Assembly (NCBI GenBank): GCA_029866965.1 | Contig: CP123444.1 | Location: 124,001 to 188,000, forward strand | From: Flavobacteriaceae bacterium YJPT1-3 | GTDB taxonomy: Bacteria > Bacteroidota > Bacteroidia > Flavobacteriales > Flavobacteriaceae | Length of the DNA stretch: 64,000 nucleotides | Direction: 5' to 3' | Shown here: positions 44,135-53,050 of the stretch, piece after piece | How positions within the stretch are numbered: the first letter of the stretch is position 1 | Layout of the letters: the number at the start of each line of letters is the position of its first letter | Notes under the pieces: model-generated | The model's input: only the letters and a program-made list of their open reading frames with translations | Told to the model about the DNA's origin: nothing | Databases searched by the model: none | Translations under genes and position numbers: made by a program

Positions 44135-45448
44135 TTAGTTTTTTAAAATTTCCTTTCGCAACATTTCCAGGGCTTTATTGACTGTTTTGCCAATGATGCG
44201 CTCCCGGTGATTTCCCATCTCAAAACGCTGAGCATAAACAGCATGTGGCGTGGCAATTCCAATATAGACGACACCAACTTCCGTGTCATCATCTCCTTTA
44301 TTAGGTCCGGCGACTCCGGTAGTGGCGATGGCGTAATCGCTCTTCAGGCTTCTTTGAGCCCCTTCCGCCATAGCTTTGGCTACCGCTTCACTAACGACAC
44401 CTTGCTCTTCGATCATGGCTGTAGCGACCCCAAGTAATTCTGATTTGATCGCGGTCGCATAGGCCACCACTGAACCTCTAAAAAAAGCTGAGGCTCCGCT
44501 ATGCTCAGTAATCTGCTGAGCTATTTTGCCCCCCGTACAACTTTCAGCAGTAGCTAAAGTCGCCTTACGGTCAACTAGTAGTTTACCGATCTGCTCCTCC
44601 AAAGAATCCTGTTCTTCATAGCCCACGATGATATCTCCAATGATCGCCTCTAAACGTTCCAATTGGTGCTCTAAGCGCTGCTCCAACTCGGCTTTGTCGT
44701 TCCCCTTGGTACTTAAGCGCAGTCGCACCCTTCCCAAACTTGGCAGATACGCCAATTTTACTGCTGATGGAAGTTGGTCTTCCCAGGCTGCGATTCGCTC
44801 TGCAATGGCACTTTCACCCTGTCCGTAGGTGAGCACCGTACGGTGGAGAATGTAGGGTCGCTCGAAATGCTTCTGCAAACGGGGAAGTACTTCCTGTTCC
44901 ATCAACGATTTCATCTCGTAGGGCACTCCAGGCATGGCGATATAAACGGTGCCCTCGTGCTCCATCCACATTCCTGGGGCGGTACCAAAACGATTTTTAA
45001 GAATGGTCGCTTTGCTGGGGACCATCGCCTGAGAGCGATTGGCCTCGAGAATAGGTGATTTGACATATTTTTTGAACAAATGCTCCACGTGATCCAGCAC
45101 TTCCTGATCCAGAACGAGCTCGTCCTCAAAGAATTCACAAAAGGTATGCTTGGTCAGGTCGTCTTTCGTGGGCCCCAGTCCTCCGGTAAGGATGATCAGG
45201 TCTATCTTCGCCCGACCGCTCTGCGCTTCCCTTGGCGGGGAACCTTCCCTATCGGCAGTCCGGTCTTGCGGGCTCGCTTTCGCGAAAGCCAAAGCCTCCA
45301 GAATAGCGGCTCTGGAATCTTCAATAGAAAGCATCCTATGGACTTCGATACCGATCGCGTTCAGCTGCTGGGCAATGTAGGACGAATTGGTGTCAACGAT
45401 TTGACCGATGAGGATCTCATCGCCTATGGTGATGATCTCAGCCCGCAT
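44135..45448 (-). CDS. cinA: CinA family protein (nucleotide pyrophosphatase / NMN deamidase)
   Basis: A 437-residue two-domain CinA. The N-terminal MoCF/COG1058 domain has EIITIGDEILIGQIVDTNSSYI and TGGLGPTKDDLTKHT; the C-terminal PncC domain (from about 275) has ATAESCTGGKIAQQITEHSGASAFF and ATTGVAGP. The pair acts in NMN salvage. Between alpha helix 2 and the TGGLGPT motif there is an extra stretch of about 28 residues (A-F-A-K-A to S-G-R-A, about 53-80) absent from the usual fold; it starts with the palindrome and looks inserted. Confidence 0.88.
   Translation of the reverse strand: MRAEIITIGDEILIGQIVDTNSSYIAQQLNAIGIEVHRMLSIEDSRAAILEALAFAKASPQDRTADREGSPPREAQSGRAKIDLIILTGGLGPTKDDLTKHTFCEFFEDELVLDQEVLDHVEHLFKKYVKSPILEANRSQAMVPSKATILKNRFGTAPGMWMEHEGTVYIAMPGVPYEMKSLMEQEVLPRLQKHFERPYILHRTVLTYGQGESAIAERIAAWEDQLPSAVKLAYLPSLGRVRLRLSTKGNDKAELEQRLEHQLERLEAIIGDIIVGYEEQDSLEEQIGKLLVDRKATLATAESCTGGKIAQQITEHSGASAFFRGSVVAYATAIKSELLGVATAMIEEQGVVSEAVAKAMAEGAQRSLKSDYAIATTGVAGPNKGDDDTEVGVVYIGIATPHAVYAQRFEMGNHRERIIGKTVNKALEMLRKEILKN
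45214..45289 (-). repeat. In-frame palindromic insert in cinA (element A)
   Basis: About 76 bp. Read on the minus strand it begins with GCTTTCGCGAAAGC (45276-45289) and ends with CCAAGGGAAGCGCAG. The encoded peptide contains A-F-A-K-A-S-P-Q and P-P-R-E-A-Q-S-G. The same start and a similar end occur in element B in an unrelated glycosyltransferase. The borders are approximate. Confidence 0.6.
45276..45289. repeat. GCTTTCGCGAAAGC palindrome, copy 13
   Basis: Exact copy that opens element A in cinA, read as A-F-A-K-A. Confidence 0.95.
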
Positions 45449-45790
45449 TTACTTGTTAAAATCGCTCTTGATCTCCTCAATGGCGTGTGTAAGGGTGTGC
45501 GTGATCTCGTCAAGCTGGCTTTGGATGGCTGAAGTAGGACGGTTGGACTCGGACCATTTTTCCATAGCTCGAATCTGTTTTTGAAGGTCAATCCCGAACA
45601 TCTCCAAATTGGGTTTCATCTTATGGGCAAATTGATAGGCCATTCGATGATTATCATTTTCAATTGCCGTTTGCATTTGTTGCAGATCCGGGGGGATTTC
45701 AGAGAGAAAAGTATCGACAATAACCTCTACAAAGCTCTCATCGCCTCCGGCTATTTCGCGTACCTGATCGATGTTATAATATTTTCCCAT
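45449..45790 (-). CDS. HPt phosphotransfer protein
   Basis: A 113-residue all-helical protein. The phosphorylatable histidine is H56 in FAHKMKPNLEMFG, with the preceding helix YQFA, a typical HPt bundle. It would relay phosphate between a hybrid histidine kinase and a response regulator, neither of which is in the window. It ends immediately before the cinA start on the same strand (0-bp gap), so cotranslation with cinA is likely but functionally unexplained. Confidence 0.85.
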   Translation of the reverse strand: MGKYYNIDQVREIAGGDESFVEVIVDTFLSEIPPDLQQMQTAIENDNHRMAYQFAHKMKPNLEMFGIDLQKQIRAMEKWSESNRPTSAIQSQLDEITHTLTHAIEEIKSDFNK

Positions 45791-45791
45791 G

Positions 45792-46403
45792 TTATAAAAT
45801 ACTTATGGCAAAAGCCTCTCGTTCATTAATAAATCCTTTTAAGGCATCTCCTGATGCCACAGGCCCGACTCCAGAAGGGGTACCCGTAAACAGTACGTCA
45901 CCGATCTTCAAGGTAAAATACTGCGAAACATAAGCCACCAATTCGTCAATCTTCCACATCATTTGAGCGGTGGTCGCCTCTTGTACTGTGTTTCCATTTT
46001 TCTCCAGTCGAAAGGGAATCCCGGTTTCCAAATCAAACTCCGATTTGGAGAACCATTTTCCAATGACTGCAGATCCGTCAAATGCCTTGGCTTTTTCCCA
46101 GGGCAGCCCTTTTTCTTTGCAGACTTGCTGTATATCACGGGCTGTAAAATCGATACCTAAGCCAATCTCCTGGTAATAACTATGTGCAAATTTAGGATCA
46201 ATATACTTACCCAATTTACATATTTTCACCAACACCTCGACTTCATGATGCACATCGTCGCTAAACTCCGGAATAACGAAGGGATGCTTCTTGAGCAAGA
46301 TGGCCGAATCAGGTTTTAAAAAAACCACCGGATGTTCCGGCTTCTCATTGTCCAGCTCCTTGACGTGTTCGGCATAATTCCGACCGATGCAAATGATTTT
46401 CAT
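45792..46403 (-). CDS. Fumarylacetoacetate-hydrolase-family protein
   Basis: A 203-residue FAH-fold enzyme of the short type (YcgM-like). MKIICIGRNYAEHVKELDNEKPEHPVVFLKP is the typical start; VHHEVEVLVKICK supplies metal-binding glutamates, and TGTPSGVGPV is the C-terminal signature. Related enzymes hydrolyse acylpyruvates or decarboxylate oxaloacetate; the exact substrate is open. It is 1 bp upstream of the HPt gene. Confidence 0.85.
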   Translation of the reverse strand: MKIICIGRNYAEHVKELDNEKPEHPVVFLKPDSAILLKKHPFVIPEFSDDVHHEVEVLVKICKLGKYIDPKFAHSYYQEIGLGIDFTARDIQQVCKEKGLPWEKAKAFDGSAVIGKWFSKSEFDLETGIPFRLEKNGNTVQEATTAQMMWKIDELVAYVSQYFTLKIGDVLFTGTPSGVGPVASGDALKGFINEREAFAISIL

Positions 46404-46418
46404 GTGCGTAAACCCGAA

Positions 46419-47195
46419 TTAATTCAGTTTATTATTCAGTTTCCGTAATTTGATCGCGGTCAGGACTTTCTTCGTATAGAGTGGGAAATCGGCGTTTTGA
46501 ATCCACCCAAAATAACCCGGTTCCTCATCCAATAATTCATCCACTACCCGACCCTTATGTTTTCCGAAAGAGATGATCTCTTTTCCCTCTTTATTGAAGG
46601 TTATGTAACCGGCAAAGTCGGCAAATTTTCTACGCGTACTGAATTCGGCCAGAAATTTCATGTCATTTTCGAGATCCTCATAACGGGCCACCTGCGCCTT
46701 CAGCACTTCGTAGGTCGCCTGTGTATCGGCCATGGCACTATGCGCGTCTTCGAGGTTTTTTTCGCAGTAAAACTTGTACGCCGCTACCAGGGTTCGCTGT
46801 TCCATTTTGTGGAAAATATTCTGCACATCAATGGCATTGCGATTGCCCATATCAAAATCAACGCCAGCCCGCAGAAGCTCTTCAGCCAATAAGGGAATAT
46901 CAAAACGATTGGAATTGAACCCGGCCAGATCGGCATCTTTGATCCAGTTGTGGATCTCACTGGCAAGCTCATTAAATGTTGGGCAGTCCTTAACATCCTC
47001 ATCCGATATGCCGTGTACCTGAGTCACCTGTGGAGGAATAGGGATCGTAGGATTGATCCTCCAGGTCTTCTGATCTTCTCGCCCGTCTGGGTACACTTTA
47101 ATGATCGCCATTTCGACAATGCGGTCAGTAGCAATCTGGGTGCCGGTAGTTTCCAGGTCAAAAATGCACAGGGGACGTATTAGCGTTAGTTGCAT
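46419..47195 (-). CDS. DnaQ-like DEDDh 3'-5' exonuclease
   Basis: A 258-residue protein. ExoI FDLETTGTQ, ExoII FNSNRFDIPLLAEELL and ExoIII AHSAMADTQATYEVL give the DEDDh residues of the Pol III epsilon family. The C-terminal 60 residues have an ISFGKHKGRVVDEL motif as in exonuclease X-like proteins, which suits a repair role over a Pol III proofreading one. The ATG at 47195 is chosen; the frame opens at 47222. It is divergent from the BLUF gene. Confidence 0.88.
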   Translation of the reverse strand: MQLTLIRPLCIFDLETTGTQIATDRIVEMAIIKVYPDGREDQKTWRINPTIPIPPQVTQVHGISDEDVKDCPTFNELASEIHNWIKDADLAGFNSNRFDIPLLAEELLRAGVDFDMGNRNAIDVQNIFHKMEQRTLVAAYKFYCEKNLEDAHSAMADTQATYEVLKAQVARYEDLENDMKFLAEFSTRRKFADFAGYITFNKEGKEIISFGKHKGRVVDELLDEEPGYFGWIQNADFPLYTKKVLTAIKLRKLNNKLN

Positions 47196-47339
47196 AATTC
47201 TAATTTGTCGCAAAGCTACCAATTATTAATGGGTATGCTCTCTCTGTATAACACTTCTGCGAAGATTTATTGCTCAATCGAGTTTAGACTTCCTAATCCA
47301 CCTATTTTGTCTTACTTTTAGGAGTACTAACCCAACTTT

Positions 47340-47771
47340 ATGTACAAGTATTTGTCTTATGTAAGTCGGCAGACCCACGCGCTGTCTGAAGAGGCTATAG
47401 AAAACATGCTTCAAACCTGCCGCAGAAACAATACGGCGAGCGGCATTACGGGTATACTCGTGTACATCAATGGCACCTTCACACAATACATCGAAGGCCC
47501 GGAAGAAAAAATCGACACCTTGTTCGAAAAGATCAAAAGAGACCGAAGACACACACAGGTCATCGAACTGTTCAGTGGTCACTCTGATGAGCGATTTTAC
47601 GGCAACTGGAGTATGGCCTACAAAAGTCTACGCCCTGAGGAAGCAGAAAACATTACCGGATACCGTCCTTTTGTGAGTGACGATTACTTAAGTTCTCCGG
47701 GGAAATCGATCGAGAGTCATCCAGCTATTTCGCTAATGACTTCGTTCGTAAAAGATCTCAGAGTCGCTTAA
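47340..47771 (+). CDS. Stand-alone BLUF blue-light photoreceptor
   Basis: A 143-residue single-domain BLUF protein. Aligned with PixD, the flavin-site residues are Y7 (YLSYVS), N31 (RRNNTASGITG) and Q49 (GTFTQYIEGP), and the semi-conserved Trp and Met are in NWSMAYKS. It should bind FAD and sense blue light through the Tyr-Gln switch. There is no output domain, so signalling must be by protein contact. Its stop shares TTAA (47768-47771) with the convergent E2 gene. With the CarH-type regulator it makes two light sensors within 21 kb. Confidence 0.9.
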   Translation: MYKYLSYVSRQTHALSEEAIENMLQTCRRNNTASGITGILVYINGTFTQYIEGPEEKIDTLFEKIKRDRRHTQVIELFSGHSDERFYGNWSMAYKSLRPEEAENITGYRPFVSDDYLSSPGKSIESHPAISLMTSFVKDLRVA

Positions 47772-49120
47772 ATCTCGCGATTTTTATCCCAACCTTCCAG
47801 GTACTCAGCAACCCGCTTCACAAACTGTCCTCCCAAGGCTCCGTTCACCACCCGATGGTCGTACGAATGCGATAAAAACATTTTATAGCGTATCCCGATG
47901 AAATCTCCTTCGGGCGTTTCGATCACCGCGGGCACTTTACGTATGGCACCCAGAGCGAGTATCCCCACCTGAGGTTGATTGATGATAGGCGTACCCATGA
48001 TACTTCCAAAAGTACCTACGTTAGTCACCGTATAGGTACCTCCCTGAGTATCGTCAGGCTTCAACTGCCCGTTGCGGGCGCGATCAGCAAGATCATTGAC
48101 CGCTTTGGTCATGCCTACCAGATTGAGTTGATCTGCACTTTTGATGACCGGTACAATAAGATTCCCGTCGGGAAGTGCAGCAGCCATGCCTAGATTGATG
48201 TTCTTTTTCTTAATGATCTTATCTCCGTCTACAGAAATATTCATCATGGGAAAATCGCGAAGCGCTTTCGCTACGGCCTCCATAAAAATAGGAGTGAACG
48301 TAAGCTTTTCTCCTTCTTGCTTCTCAAAAGCATCTTTGACCCGTTTACGCCAGTTCCAGATGCTGGTCACGTCTGCCTCTATAAAAGATTGTACATGAGC
48401 GGAAGTCTGCACACTCTGCACCATATGATGGGCAATGAGTTTACCCATACGAGTCATTTCTATAATCTCATCATCACCGCTACGGCTGACTGCAGGCGCT
48501 GCAGGTGCTGCCGCTTTTACTCCATTCTTAGCGGGTGTGTCTACCGGTGTTTTCGTTCGGGTACTGGTGGCCGGAGTCGCTGACTTCCCGTTGGAGATGT
48601 AGGCTAAAATGTCGTTCTTGGTCACACGACCTTCCAGTCCGCTACCGTCTATTTGATCCAGTTCGCCCTGGCTGATTCCCTCTTTAGCTGCAATACTTTT
48701 AACCAAAGGCGAGTAGAAACGATCACCATCATTGCTGATCGCAGCAGGCTTTTGGGTTAACTGCTCCGCTTCCTGCATGAAACCGGCAGCCTCCTGGGCC
48801 GCTACAGGCTCCTGGGCTGATTCCGTTTTTTGAGGCGTAGCAGCTTGATCCGCTTCCTCCAGATCATCTTCACCCTCGCCTTCGGTCTCGATGATGGCTA
48901 TGGTCTGGCCCACGGCCACCACATCATCCACATCAAATAGCTTTTCTACTAAGACGCCATCAACTTCACTTGGCACTTCGCTATCTACCTTGTCTGTGGC
49001 AATTTCAAGAACGGGCTCATCCATTTCGATGGTATCCCCTACCTCTTTCAGCCAAGAAGTCAGTGTAGCCTCGGCGACACTTTCACCCATTTTAGGAAGC
49101 TTAAGTTCAAATTTTGCCAT
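47768..49120 (-). CDS. 2-oxoacid dehydrogenase E2 (dihydrolipoamide acyltransferase)
   Basis: A 450-residue E2 with one lipoyl domain (lysine K44 in ATDKVDSE), a linker rich in Ala, Pro and Gln, a peripheral subunit-binding domain (about 136-175, FYSPLVKSIAAKEGI ... GRVTKNDILAYI) and the catalytic core with SHSYDHRVVNGALGG. The one-lipoyl layout and IIEMTRMGKLIAHHM resemble branched-chain or 2-oxoglutarate-type E2 proteins of Bacteroidota. E1 and E3 are not adjacent. It works in the cytoplasm in a large multienzyme complex. Confidence 0.88.
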   Translation of the reverse strand: MAKFELKLPKMGESVAEATLTSWLKEVGDTIEMDEPVLEIATDKVDSEVPSEVDGVLVEKLFDVDDVVAVGQTIAIIETEGEGEDDLEEADQAATPQKTESAQEPVAAQEAAGFMQEAEQLTQKPAAISNDGDRFYSPLVKSIAAKEGISQGELDQIDGSGLEGRVTKNDILAYISNGKSATPATSTRTKTPVDTPAKNGVKAAAPAAPAVSRSGDDEIIEMTRMGKLIAHHMVQSVQTSAHVQSFIEADVTSIWNWRKRVKDAFEKQEGEKLTFTPIFMEAVAKALRDFPMMNISVDGDKIIKKKNINLGMAAALPDGNLIVPVIKSADQLNLVGMTKAVNDLADRARNGQLKPDDTQGGTYTVTNVGTFGSIMGTPIINQPQVGILALGAIRKVPAVIETPEGDFIGIRYKMFLSHSYDHRVVNGALGGQFVKRVAEYLEGWDKNREI

Positions 49121-49196
49121 ATTCTTAAAATAAAGGGGTTTGATTAGATCATTTTTGCAAAATTAATCAAAATATCGATTAATAGGTATTAATTTT

Positions 49197-50372
49197 TCAT
49201 TGCTCCAGAAGAATCACTTCCCCTTGAGCCCTCGCATGATCGCTACCCAGGATAAAATTACAATTTGCCGGACGCAAGCGATACGAATTTTCCTGGTTTT
49301 TTAGTCGGTCCAGCGTACTGATCAGTTGACGATAAGAACCTGATTCCATATCAAAGATCACCAAATTACGACGAAAGCTTGCCCCGGAACAGGCTTTCCA
49401 ACTTATTCGCTGCACCGTTTGGTTGAATTGACTTTCTAGGGGTTTCATCAGACTATCTGAATCAGCCACCAGTATAATCGCCCTAGGAACCGGTTTCTCA
49501 GGCATACTGTATTTTTTGATGCTCGCCACCCACTTGGCCAGACTCACGAGCGCAGTAACTCCCATATTCAGTGCGGCTGAAGCCTTATAATGCTTTTGGT
49601 AGAACAGTTGCATGGCTCCATAAAATCGGTTGTAATAGTCAGCGTTGGGTACAGTACTCTCTCCCTTAAAATGTATGGCCGTGACTCCGCCATGATAGTA
49701 ATTCGAATAGCCGTTTTGACTTAAACGATAAGACAGGTCGATATCCTCGCCGTACATAAAGAACGCTTCGTCAAATCCATTCATTTCGATAAAATGCTTT
49801 CGCTCCATCCACAGATAAGCCCCTACTTGAACCGCTACTTTCGCCACAGCCTGTTCGTCCACCTGCTTTGCATAATAGTTTTGACCATACCCCAACAATT
49901 TACCCAAAGCAATTCGGGGCGTGGGCACATTGCGTTTACTTTCCGGCAGATAGCTGCCGGAGCCGTCCAGCAATCTCGGACCCACCGCGCCAAGACCGGA
50001 TGGCGTTGCATCACCTTGCGCTTCCTTGGGTCGTTCGCTACTGGTCTGCTGATGCGCTTTCGCGAAAGCGTATAATTCTTTAAAGCCATCTTCAGTCACC
50101 AGGGTATCCGGATTCAGGATACATACATATTCACCCCGGGCCTGCTGCACAGCCCGATTGTTGGCCCGGGCAAAACCCAGATTAATCGTATTCTCGATCA
50201 ATCGTACCTGTGGGAAGTGTTCCCGCACCATGGCGCAACTGTCGTCCATCGAATGATTGTCGACCACAATCACCTCTGCATCCATATCGTGGATCGCCCG
50301 GAATACGGAATCGAGGCAGGCTTCGAGAAAATAACGGACCTGATAATTAAGAATGATGACCGAGAGCTGCAC
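49197..50372 (-). CDS. Glycosyltransferase family 2 with an inserted peptide
   Basis: A 391-residue GT2 of the WbbL-like group: MQLSVIILNYQVRYFLEACLDS, VDNHSMDDS, NLGFARANN and CILNPDTLVTEDGF, with the DxD equivalent. Later comes GYDEAFFMYGEDIDLSYRL-like sequence (GFDEAFFMYGEDIDLS). Between GFKELYAFA and GAVGPRLLDGSG there are about 20 extra residues with E-A-Q and P-S-G that look inserted; they begin with the palindrome. The C-terminal 100 residues have a helical segment and no further known domain. It lies directly after recR. Confidence 0.85.
   Translation of the reverse strand: MQLSVIILNYQVRYFLEACLDSVFRAIHDMDAEVIVVDNHSMDDSCAMVREHFPQVRLIENTINLGFARANNRAVQQARGEYVCILNPDTLVTEDGFKELYAFAKAHQQTSSERPKEAQGDATPSGLGAVGPRLLDGSGSYLPESKRNVPTPRIALGKLLGYGQNYYAKQVDEQAVAKVAVQVGAYLWMERKHFIEMNGFDEAFFMYGEDIDLSYRLSQNGYSNYYHGGVTAIHFKGESTVPNADYYNRFYGAMQLFYQKHYKASAALNMGVTALVSLAKWVASIKKYSMPEKPVPRAIILVADSDSLMKPLESQFNQTVQRISWKACSGASFRRNLVIFDMESGSYRQLISTLDRLKNQENSYRLRPANCNFILGSDHARAQGEVILLEQ
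50002..50069 (-). repeat. In-frame palindromic insert in a glycosyltransferase (element B)
   Basis: About 68 bp. On the minus strand it opens with GCTTTCGCGAAAGC (50056-50069) and carries CCCAAGGAAGCGCAAG near its end. The peptide contains A-F-A-K-A-H-Q-Q and R-P-K-E-A-Q-G-D, matching the ends of element A in cinA. The borders are approximate. Confidence 0.6.
50056..50069. repeat. GCTTTCGCGAAAGC palindrome, copy 14
   Basis: Exact copy that opens element B, read on the minus strand as A-F-A-K-A. Confidence 0.95.
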
Positions 50373-50376
50373 GGCC

Positions 50377-50994
50377 TTAGTTTTTTAGTGAATTTTCAAA
50401 GGGGATGCGATGCAGTATACTGCGCCCAAGAGTCACCTCATCGGCATATTCCAGTTCGTCACCCACCGCAATACCTCGGGCAATGGTAGACATTTTAACC
50501 TCCAGGCCTTCCAATTGGCGGTAGATATAGAAGTTTGTGGTATCGCCTTCCATGGTAGAGCTTAGCGCGAAAATGATCTCGTCTACCGATTCGCTTTTTA
50601 CTTTATCGACCAGACTCTCGATGGTCAGATCCTGAGGGCCGATCCCGTCCATCGGACTGATCTTACCTCCCAGAACATGATAATGACCCCGATACTGACT
50701 TGTATTTTCAATGGCCATGACATCCCGGATATCTTCAACTACGCAGATGATGGAGGCATCCCGATTGGGATTGGAACAAATCTCACACAAGGCTACATCA
50801 GAGATATTATGGCAATTTTTGCAGAACTTAATCTCATTACGCAGCTGCGAAAGTGCTTTAGTTAACTGCTCTGTTTGAACGGTAGGCTGCCGTAAAAGGT
50901 GCATGACCAAACGCAAGGCCGTACGCTTCCCAATACCGGGAAGCTGAGCCATCTCGTTGACTGCATTTTCTAATAATTTCGAACTGAAATCCAT
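50377..50994 (-). CDS. recR: RecR, recombination mediator
   Basis: A 205-residue RecR. HhH region [21 protein letters not shown]4 zinc finger [16 protein letters not shown], and Toprim domain [15 protein letters not shown] ... [16 protein letters not shown]. It helps RecFO load RecA on gapped DNA. The ATG at 50994 is used; the frame opens at 51021. Confidence 0.95.
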   Translation of the reverse strand: MDFSSKLLENAVNEMAQLPGIGKRTALRLVMHLLRQPTVQTEQLTKALSQLRNEIKFCKNCHNISDVALCEICSNPNRDASIICVVEDIRDVMAIENTSQYRGHYHVLGGKISPMDGIGPQDLTIESLVDKVKSESVDEIIFALSSTMEGDTTNFYIYRQLEGLEVKMSTIARGIAVGDELEYADEVTLGRSILHRIPFENSLKN

Positions 50995-51105
50995 GCGACA
51001 AAAGTAAGGCATAGCCGGCACATTTAGCTAGAGCGGTCGAGCCGTAGATCAGTTCAGTCAAACCGTATTGAAAACAGTATATTCGTACGGTTTATAAATG
51101 AAAGT

Positions 51106-52551
51106 ATGGAGCCATCGCAAATCTTACTTCTTATCGCAGCCTACTTTGGACTGCTCATGCTCATTGCTTATTTCACCGGTAAGACAGGATCGAATGCAGA
51201 TTTCTTTAAAGCCGGTAAAGAATCACCCTGGTACCTGGTCGCCTTTGGAATGATTGGAGCCTCCCTGTCCGGGGTCACTTTTATCTCCGTACCGGGATGG
51301 GTAGAAGCTTCTCAATTTTCTTACTTCCAGGTGGTTTTAGGATATACGCTGGGCTATGCGGTAATTGGGACTGTACTGCTTCCGCTGTACTACCGGATGA
51401 ATCTGACCAGTATCTATACCTACCTGGAAAGTCGGTTTGGTAGGGCCTCCTACAAAACCGGGGCGTCCTTTTTTCTCCTATCGCGCGTCGTAGGTGCCAG
51501 TTTCCGCTTGTATTTGGTCGCCAATGTTTTGCAGCTTCTTGTTTTTGACGCCATGGGCGTTCCGTTTTGGGTTACCGTGACCATTACCATTTTATTGATC
51601 TGGCTCTATACCTTTCGCTCCGGAATCAAAACCATTGTTTGGACTGATACCTTACAAACGCTTTTTATGCTAATCGCCGTTGGGGTAGCGATTTACTATG
51701 TTGCTGTAGATCTGGAATTGGGCCTGGGAGACCTTTTTGGATTTATTGCAGAGAGCGACCTCAGTAAGATGTTCTTTTTCGAAGACTGGAAAAGCGGGGA
51801 TCATTTTGTGAAGCAATTTTTGTCCGGTGTTTTTATTGCCATTGTGATGACCGGACTCGATCAGGACATGATGCAGAAGAATCTGACCTGCCGCAATTTA
51901 AAAGACGCTCAAAAGAACATGTTTTGGTTTACGATCGTCTTGACGGTGGTCAACTTTATATTTCTCGCTCTGGGATTATTGCTTACCGTATACGCGTCGA
52001 CCAATGGCATAGAGGCCCAAAGAGACGCCTTATTCCCGACCATAGCCACCCAAGCCGAACTGGGCTTAGGTATAGCCGTGTTCTTTATTCTCGGATTGAT
52101 CGCAGCGGCCTACTCCAGTGCAGACAGTGCGCTTACCTCGCTCACTACCTCGTTCAGTATTGACATCTTGGATATTGAAAAGAAATACAAACCCGATCAG
52201 CAGGTACGTATCCGAAAGCAAGTGCACGTAGGTGTGTCAATCCTACTGATATTGGTCATAATCATCTTTAAATACTTGATTGCTGATGCCACCGTGATCG
52301 CTAAGCTCTTCACTTTTGCCGGCTATACCTACGGGCCGTTGTTAGGGTTGTATGCCTTTGGCTTGTTTACCACCTGGGCGATCAAAGATCGCTATACACC
52401 CATCATTGCCATAGTGGCTCCCATACTTGGTTATTTGATCAGTGATTACTCGGCCAGGGCGCTGAATTTTGAATTTGGCTTTTTCATTTTGATCTTGAAT
52501 GGCCTGCTCACGTTTCTGGGCCTGCTTCTCGTTAAAATTCCGTCTGATTAA
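51106..52551 (+). CDS. Sodium:solute symporter (SSS family)
   Basis: A 481-residue membrane protein with about 13 helices. FISVPGWVEASQFSYFQVVLGYTLGYAVIG and the central GLDQDMMQKNLTCRNLKDAQKNM are typical of SSS carriers of Bacteroidota; AAAYSSADSALTSLTTSF is the conserved helix with sodium-site serines. The substrate is unknown. Its stop shares TTAA (52548-52551) with the convergent CoA-binding gene. Confidence 0.88.
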   Translation: MEPSQILLLIAAYFGLLMLIAYFTGKTGSNADFFKAGKESPWYLVAFGMIGASLSGVTFISVPGWVEASQFSYFQVVLGYTLGYAVIGTVLLPLYYRMNLTSIYTYLESRFGRASYKTGASFFLLSRVVGASFRLYLVANVLQLLVFDAMGVPFWVTVTITILLIWLYTFRSGIKTIVWTDTLQTLFMLIAVGVAIYYVAVDLELGLGDLFGFIAESDLSKMFFFEDWKSGDHFVKQFLSGVFIAIVMTGLDQDMMQKNLTCRNLKDAQKNMFWFTIVLTVVNFIFLALGLLLTVYASTNGIEAQRDALFPTIATQAELGLGIAVFFILGLIAAAYSSADSALTSLTTSFSIDILDIEKKYKPDQQVRIRKQVHVGVSILLILVIIIFKYLIADATVIAKLFTFAGYTYGPLLGLYAFGLFTTWAIKDRYTPIIAIVAPILGYLISDYSARALNFEFGFFILILNGLLTFLGLLLVKIPSD

Positions 52552-52913
52552 TATTGACCCGTGCTCAATAACACCAAGGTACAGGCTTGTTCGGTTTGGA
52601 TTCCGGCGGACTCTAATTTCCGAGCAAAAGCAGGATTTTCAGTACCCGGATTAAAGATCACACGTTTGGGCTTCAAACCCAAGATATAGGCCTCATACTC
52701 TTCCTGACGCTTTGGATTGAGGTAAAGTGTGATGGTATCCAACTGATCGATCTGTGGGCGATCAGTAGTGATCGGGATTCCCGCAACTTCACCACTGCGC
52801 AATCCCAGGGCTATGATTTCATGTTCCTGTTGTTTCAGGCGTTTAATGGCGATGTTTGAATACCGTTCGGGCTTTAAGGATGCACCGATAACCATAGTCT
52901 TTTTGGTTCTCAT
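52548..52913 (-). CDS. CoA-binding domain protein
   Basis: A 121-residue single CoA_binding (Rossmann) domain: TMVIGASLKPERYSNIAIKRLKQQEHEIIALG, then DTITLYLNPKRQEEYEAYIL and RVIFNPGTENPAF. The family includes YccU-like proteins that bind CoA; no reaction is known. It stands alone, with the 407-bp gap upstream. Confidence 0.85.
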   Translation of the reverse strand: MRTKKTMVIGASLKPERYSNIAIKRLKQQEHEIIALGLRSGEVAGIPITTDRPQIDQLDTITLYLNPKRQEEYEAYILGLKPKRVIFNPGTENPAFARKLESAGIQTEQACTLVLLSTGQY

Positions 52914-53050
52914 AAAACAAAGTTAAATATTAGGTGGTCATGTAACAATTTGGTTTTTTGTACGTCTATGAGTAAAGGAAGCTTGTCTTCCTGCTATGGA
53001 TCAATAATTAGTTTTGATGGTTAGTGTTAGTTAATGATCTAATAGCATGA

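Noticed and set aside
48264-48277. GCTTTCGCTACGGC in the E2 gene
   Set aside because: Only the left half matches the palindrome; likely chance or decayed.
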